Positions 59,927 through 64,000 of a DNA stretch of 64,000 nucleotides are shown piece after piece. Each line of letters opens with the position of its first letter. Within the stretch, counting starts at the first letter, position 1. Source of the stretch: Cognatundibacterium griseum. GTDB lineage: Bacteria; Pseudomonadota; Gammaproteobacteria; Burkholderiales; Burkholderiaceae_D. Position numbers and translations under genes: made by a program. The stretch spans positions 404,301 to 468,300 of the forward strand of contig NZ_JACOGC010000003.1 in assembly GCF_014284195.1 (NCBI RefSeq). Reading direction: 5' to 3'. Below the pieces are notes generated by a model. The model searched no databases. It was not told where the DNA came from and saw nothing but the letters and a program-made list of their open reading frames with translations.

Positions 59927-62029
59927 TCAGCCTGCGGCAGCAGGCACAACGTCCTGCACTTTTTCAACCTGCACCAGCAGATCATAAAACGTGGGGCCAC
60001 CACCCATGTCCGTCAGACGCTGACTGGTCACCTCATTGGCATTTTTATCATCGCTGGCCAGCTTTTTCCACCAGATCGACAAGCCCACGACCAGGCCGGC
60101 ACGGGTTTTATCGGTCACCCTTGCTTTGGCGGTAAAGCTGCCGCGACGGTTAAAAATCCTGACCTGGTCGCCATGCCGGATAACACGCACCGCCGCATCC
60201 TGTGGATGGATGTCCAGATGCGGCTCTCCTTCCACATCGCGCAGGCTTTGCACATTCACAAAGGTCGAATTCAGGAAGTTACGTGCCGGCGGTGAAATCA
60301 TGGCTAGCGGAAATTCCCGTGCCAGCTCCGGATTACTGGCAACCGACTCATAAGGCGGAATATAGGTCGGCAGAGGATCAAGACCATCATCCTGCATGCG
60401 CTGGCAAAAAAATTCGCATTTGCCGGACGGCGTGGCAAAGCCGCCGTGAGCGAACGGTGCATCTGGCAGGCTGACTTTCTGCCAGCCCTGCTGTTTCAGC
60501 CGGCTCCAGTCAAAACCTGCGGCACGCGGATCATCGCGCAGGAAAGCCTGACTGGCCATCTGATCGTCGGATTCGCGGAAGCAGGGATCATCCCATCCCA
60601 TTTTCTGTGCCAGTAAGCGGAAAATTTCCGTATTGGGCTTCGCTTCGCCCAATGGCGCAATCGCCGGATTATTGGCCATCATGTACAGGTGGCCGTATGT
60701 GCTGTGGATGTCGGTATGCTCGAGCTGCGTGGTGGCAGGCAGCAGAATATCCGCATAATCGGCGGTATCGGTCTGAAAATGCTCCAGAACAACCGTGAAC
60801 AAATCTTCCCTGGCAAAGCCCTGCGCCACTCTCGCTGACTCAGGGGCGACTGCCACAGGATTGGAGTTATACACGATCAAGGCCTCAATGGCAGGGCCGA
60901 ATTCCGCAGAGGCTTCGTGCAACAGCGCATCGCCGATCGTGCTCATGTTGATAGTCCGCTGCGCTTGTCCAGCCGGAAAAAGATCCGGCCTTTGCAGATA
61001 GCCGGTATTTTTCGGGAAAGCGTCCGACAGCGACAACTGAACACCGCCCGCAGCATGCCGCCAAGCGCCTACCAGCGCAGGCAGGCAAGCGATATTACGC
61101 ACCGCCATTCCGCCGCCATGGGTGCGCTGGACGCCATAATTCATCCGGATCAGACTGGCTTCGCCACGGCGCGCACCTTCGCCATATTCCCGTGCCAGCT
61201 GTTCGACTTCTCCGGCAAAGATACCGCACACAGTCGCGACCCGCTCGGGCGGCCATTCTGCGGCACGCCGCCGCAGTTGTTCAAATCCCAGCGTATGCTG
61301 CGCGATGTAATCATGATCCAGCAGATTATCGCGGATCAGTACATGCATGAGACCAAGGGCCAGCGCGGCATCCGTTCCGGGCAATAAGGCAATGTGCTGA
61401 TGACATTTTTCGGCAGTCAGTGAACGATAGGGATCAATCGCAATCAGCTTTGCACCGTGCCGTTTTGCTTCCTGGGCACGGGTCCAGAAATGCAGATTGG
61501 ACGCAATCGGATTACCGCCCCAGATAATGATCAGACGCGCATTCTGGGTTTGTTCTGTGTCGGTGCCCATGCGGGAACCGATGGTGTACTTATAGCCGGT
61601 ACCACCGGCCGTGGCGCAAATCGTCCGGTCCAGAAATGAAGCGCCGATGCGGTGGAAAAATCGCTGCGACATGCCATCCCCCTGCAGCAATCCCATTGTG
61701 CCGGCATAGCTGTAAGGCAGAATCGCCAGCGGATTTTTTGCGGCAATCTCCGTCAATTTCTCGCTGATACATGTCAGCGCCTCATCCCAGCTGATGCGCT
61801 CAAACAGCCCTTCTCCTTTTTTTCCAACCCGCTTCTGGGGATACAGCAGGCGGTCAGGATGATATGTCCGCTCCGTATAGCGCGACACTTTGGTACACAG
61901 CACACCCGCAGTTGTCGGATGCGCAGGATCACCTTTGACAGCGACAGCCTTCCCGTTTTCCACGGTAATCTGCAAGGCACAGGTATCCGGACAATCATGT
62001 GGACACACACCACGGACCATGCTGCTCAT
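59927..62029 (-). CDS. Molybdopterin oxidoreductase family protein
   Basis: A 700-residue enzyme of the DMSO reductase superfamily. The N-terminal iron-sulfur motif is CPHDCPDTC with a fourth Cys in GVLCTKV (about 45), followed by the molybdopterin-binding domains with IIWGGNPIASN and a C-terminal molydopterin-dinucleotide domain (PPARNFLNSTFVN, near 555). A Cys in DRTICATAGG is a possible metal ligand. No signal peptide or Tat motif is present, so it is cytoplasmic. The start at 62029 has GGAG five bases upstream; a GTG at 62035 is an alternative. The substrate is unknown. Confidence 0.9.
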   Translation of the reverse strand: MSSMVRGVCPHDCPDTCALQITVENGKAVAVKGDPAHPTTAGVLCTKVSRYTERTYHPDRLLYPQKRVGKKGEGLFERISWDEALTCISEKLTEIAAKNPLAILPYSYAGTMGLLQGDGMSQRFFHRIGASFLDRTICATAGGTGYKYTIGSRMGTDTEQTQNARLIIIWGGNPIASNLHFWTRAQEAKRHGAKLIAIDPYRSLTAEKCHQHIALLPGTDAALALGLMHVLIRDNLLDHDYIAQHTLGFEQLRRRAAEWPPERVATVCGIFAGEVEQLAREYGEGARRGEASLIRMNYGVQRTHGGGMAVRNIACLPALVGAWRHAAGGVQLSLSDAFPKNTGYLQRPDLFPAGQAQRTINMSTIGDALLHEASAEFGPAIEALIVYNSNPVAVAPESARVAQGFAREDLFTVVLEHFQTDTADYADILLPATTQLEHTDIHSTYGHLYMMANNPAIAPLGEAKPNTEIFRLLAQKMGWDDPCFRESDDQMASQAFLRDDPRAAGFDWSRLKQQGWQKVSLPDAPFAHGGFATPSGKCEFFCQRMQDDGLDPLPTYIPPYESVASNPELAREFPLAMISPPARNFLNSTFVNVQSLRDVEGEPHLDIHPQDAAVRVIRHGDQVRIFNRRGSFTAKARVTDKTRAGLVVGLSIWWKKLASDDKNANEVTSQRLTDMGGGPTFYDLLVQVEKVQDVVPAAAG

Positions 62030-62130
62030 TCTCACTCCTCAATCTCATTTTGTTTCAGGTACGGGCCGCATGCATGACATGTACACAGCCAGGCCAGCAG
62101 ATTATTTGCCAGGGCAATACTGCTGCGCGA

Positions 62131-63045
62131 TTACGGCAAACGATCGTCGCCCTTACCCAAGCGGATGCCGGGATGATGCTTCTCCAGCTCCAGCAGGGCC
62201 GCGGAATGATCCGCTGTCGGATGGGTCTGCAATAAATCGCGATATATTGCACTGACCAGATTAGTCAAAGGCAGTTCCAGACCTGCTTTCGACGCAGCAT
62301 CCTGAATGTTATCCATGTCTTTTGCCTGCGTCTTAACTTGGCCACCGGGCAGAAAACTGCGATCCAGCATACGCTGTCCATGGACTTCCAGTATACGGCT
62401 TTCAGCAAAACCGCCACGCAGCGCCTGACGCACAGCGACCGGGTCCGCGCCTCCGGCCTCAGCCAGCAGTAACGCCTCCGCAACGATATTGATCGTTCCG
62501 CCAACAATCAGCTGATTGCACAGTTTCGCCAGCTGTCCGGCACCCGCCTGTCCGACCAGCGTCGGACGTCCCATTTCCATCAACAGCGGGGTAATGCGTT
62601 CGTAGCTATCGGCAGGTCCACCGGCCATGATGGCGAGACTTCCCGCCTCCGCACCAATGACGCCGCCAGAAACAGGCGCATCGATAAAAACTACGCCATG
62701 CTGTGCCAACAGTGCAGAAAACTGCTGCGCTTCCGATTGACGGGTCGAACTCATGTCAATCACGATCATGCCCGGAGTCAGCACCGGGAGTAACTCCTGC
62801 AGAATAGTTGCGACGACCGGCCCGGCATCCAGCATGGTAATGACGACATCCGCCTGCCATCCGGCAGTCTGAACTGCTTGCTGTGGAGTTTCTGCAATCA
62901 CGGCACCCGATGGTGCAAGCTGTCTTGCTTTTTGTGTAGTACGGTTCCATACATGCAGCATGTAACCTGCGCTCAACAACCGGGCAGCCATTGGTTTTCC
63001 CATCAGACCAATGCCTAAAAATGCGATGCCTAAATTTTTTGTCAT
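62131..63045 (-). CDS. 3-hydroxyisobutyrate dehydrogenase-like oxidoreductase
   Basis: A 304-residue beta-hydroxyacid dehydrogenase. The Rossmann motif is FLGIGLMGKPMAARL (about 9-23). The substrate-binding FIDAPVSGGVIGAEAGSL (about 119-136) and the catalytic lysine in GAGQLAKLCNQ (about 174) are intact. Family members reduce or oxidise tartronate semialdehyde, 3-hydroxyisobutyrate and similar acids using NAD(P). The exact substrate cannot be told. It is upstream of the molybdopterin enzyme in the same direction, 101 bases away, and the two may be cotranscribed. Confidence 0.9.
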   Translation of the reverse strand: MTKNLGIAFLGIGLMGKPMAARLLSAGYMLHVWNRTTQKARQLAPSGAVIAETPQQAVQTAGWQADVVITMLDAGPVVATILQELLPVLTPGMIVIDMSSTRQSEAQQFSALLAQHGVVFIDAPVSGGVIGAEAGSLAIMAGGPADSYERITPLLMEMGRPTLVGQAGAGQLAKLCNQLIVGGTINIVAEALLLAEAGGADPVAVRQALRGGFAESRILEVHGQRMLDRSFLPGGQVKTQAKDMDNIQDAASKAGLELPLTNLVSAIYRDLLQTHPTADHSAALLELEKHHPGIRLGKGDDRLP

Positions 63046-63167
63046 AAAGAATTTTGAATTCAGTTTGGCGTAAATCGCATAGTATCGTTTTTTTGCGCTG
63101 CAACGGGCAAAACCCGGTCAGCGTATCGTGCTATCCTGAGGTTTTCCCTTTGTTTGCGACGATCTTT

Positions 63168-63710
63168 ATGAAATTTCTCAACAAAAAAACTTTATTGATT
63201 GCACTCGGTGTGCTGCTCACACAGTCCAGTGCTCATGCAGTAGATTCTTTTTCCGGTGAATTTGCGTCGGGAAACAAATCACAATTTGTCAGAGCAGGTG
63301 TTCAATGGAACTGGGATAAGACCTGGTTTCAATCAAATGGTACCCACCTGGGTGGCTATTGGGATCTGACGCTGGCGCAATGGCGCAATAATGCGTATCA
63401 GGGTGTCAGTGGTGCCACACAAAACATTACCGATGTTGGTATTACACCGGTATTCCGCCTGCAAAACGACTCGAAAAAAGGTTTGTATGGCGAAGCGGCA
63501 GTAGGTGCGCACTTGTTCTCGCACATTTACAGCAATAACGGCAGGCAGTTTTCCACCGCCTTCCAGTTTGGTGACCATATTGGCGTCGGCTATGTATTCC
63601 AGAATGGCCTGGACCTCTCCCTCAAAGTCCAGCATTTCTCCAACGGCGCCATCAAGCACCCGAACCCTGGAGCAAACCTTGCAGTCCTCAAGGCCGGCTT
63701 CCCCTTCTGA
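63168..63710 (+). CDS. PagL-like lipid A 3-O-deacylase
   Basis: A 180-residue outer-membrane beta-barrel enzyme. The signal peptide (MKFLNKKTLLIALGVLLTQS) is followed by strands such as FVRAGVQWNW and GLYGEAAVGAHLFS. The active-site motif VQHFSNGAIKHPNPG (about 155-169) gives the His and Ser of the family, and the protein ends AGFPF. PagL removes the 3-linked acyl chain of lipid A. The acidic residue expected shortly after the His-Ser motif is not apparent here (GANLAV). The start at 63168 is set by the signal peptide. Confidence 0.85.
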   Translation: MKFLNKKTLLIALGVLLTQSSAHAVDSFSGEFASGNKSQFVRAGVQWNWDKTWFQSNGTHLGGYWDLTLAQWRNNAYQGVSGATQNITDVGITPVFRLQNDSKKGLYGEAAVGAHLFSHIYSNNGRQFSTAFQFGDHIGVGYVFQNGLDLSLKVQHFSNGAIKHPNPGANLAVLKAGFPF

Positions 63711-63851
63711 AGACGGCTTTGACTGACCGGCACGGCACTGGCCGCGCCCGGTCTGAGCACTGCACGTTTTCGGGTTTCGGGTTTCGGGAGAACGGCAGCA
63801 CTCAGGCAGTGGCTGTTCGCACATTGACGTGACGTTATACATGCCACCCGC

Positions 63852-63889
63852 AAAAGCAAAACCCCCCGCTACGCTGGGTAACGGGGGGT
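63852..63889 (-). terminator. Terminator of the rRNA operon
   Basis: On the minus strand ACCCCCCGTTAC pairs with GTAGCGGGGGGT over 12 bp (one G-U pair), followed by TTTTGCTTTTGC. It lies 12 bases after the 5S rRNA 3' end. Confidence 0.9.
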
Positions 63890-63900
63890 CGCAGATTACA

Positions 63901-64000
63901 AGCCTGACGATAACCTACTTTCACACTGGTTGCAGCACTATCATTGGCGCAGAGTCGTTTCACGGTCCTGTTCGGGATGGGAAGGGGTGGTACCAACTCG
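63901..64000 (-). rRNA. rrf: 5S ribosomal RNA (5' end beyond window)
   Basis: Read on the minus strand, the 3' hundred bases show the universal segments CCACCCCTTCCCATCCCGAA and AACGACTCTGCGCCAATGAT, then GTGTGAAAGTAGG and the 3' end ATCGTCAGGCT. The 5' part lies beyond the right edge. The rest of the operon (16S, 23S) should lie to the right. Confidence 0.95.

Noticed and set aside
63768..63792. Three TTTCGGG repeats near the pagL-like gene
   Set aside because: A short simple repeat in a small intergenic gap. It is too short to interpret and has no symmetrical structure.

Overview
The window looks like a chromosomal segment from a betaproteobacterium of the order Burkholderiales, probably near Oxalobacteraceae (Herminiimonas or Undibacterium-like). 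The basis is gene content and order: dciA / M23 peptidase / secA, anmK / M23 peptidase / tyrS / dtd, dusB-fis-purH, two Burkholderia-type trimeric porins ending in Phe, Coq7-type ubiquinone synthesis and a four-gene glutamate ABC transporter. The genus is an inference. Almost all of the DNA is ordinary housekeeping sequence. I see no prophage, insertion sequence, integrase, CRISPR array, toxin-antitoxin pair or tRNA gene.

Layout. 1-5655: a truncated acyl-CoA dehydrogenase, secA, an M23 peptidase and a divergent dciA-like gene. 5689-10377: cobalamin adenosyltransferase, a LysR regulator, an aldo/keto reductase, a DsbA-like thioredoxin and anmK. 10456-14552: an M23 endopeptidase diverges from tyrS, dtd and a histidine phosphatase. 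14943-20310: dusB, fis and purH, then ruvC, and ruvA-ruvB behind a LexA-like box. 20487-25327: two porins, coq7 and a membrane antiporter-like protein. 25452-30678: uvrD and a deoC-deoA-deoD salvage operon. 30803-35484: a TPP riboswitch followed by thiC-thiS-thiG-thiD-thiE. 35579-44938: a periplasmic-sensor diguanylate cyclase, valS, a DUF2147 protein, a chemoreceptor, a YdcH-like protein and DUF3025. 44944-53592: pyrC, the glutamate importer gltI-gltJ-gltK-gltL, a second binding-protein paralogue, glutamate dehydrogenase and a LysR regulator. 53655-63710: an Atm1-type ABC exporter, an acyl-CoA thioesterase overlapping a Tat-exported PhoD phosphatase, fadD, a molybdopterin oxidoreductase, a 3-hydroxyisobutyrate dehydrogenase-like enzyme and a PagL-like lipid A deacylase. 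63852-64000: the terminator and 3' part of a 5S rRNA, which is the end of an rRNA operon lying to the right on the minus strand.

Several blocks are functionally coherent. Glutamate import, an extra glutamate-type receptor, glutamate dehydrogenase and a LysR regulator form a glutamate uptake and catabolism block. The thi genes form a complete riboswitch-controlled branch for thiamine assembly. The deo genes convert deoxynucleosides to central metabolites.

The least explained signal is a dispersed intergenic element of about 86 bp, present three times (952-1039, 46066-46152, 57872-57957). It has ATACTCCC/GGGAGTAT inverted ends, a full palindrome at one end and a conserved core, ATCTGGRYGTCAGG. 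I do not recognise it. Other points worth a look are the riboswitch expression platform with two alternative anti-Shine-Dalgarno arms, palindromes at the fadD start site, an orphan plus-strand terminator that could end a small RNA, a LexA-like box before ruvA, and an apparently missing acidic residue in the PagL-like enzyme.
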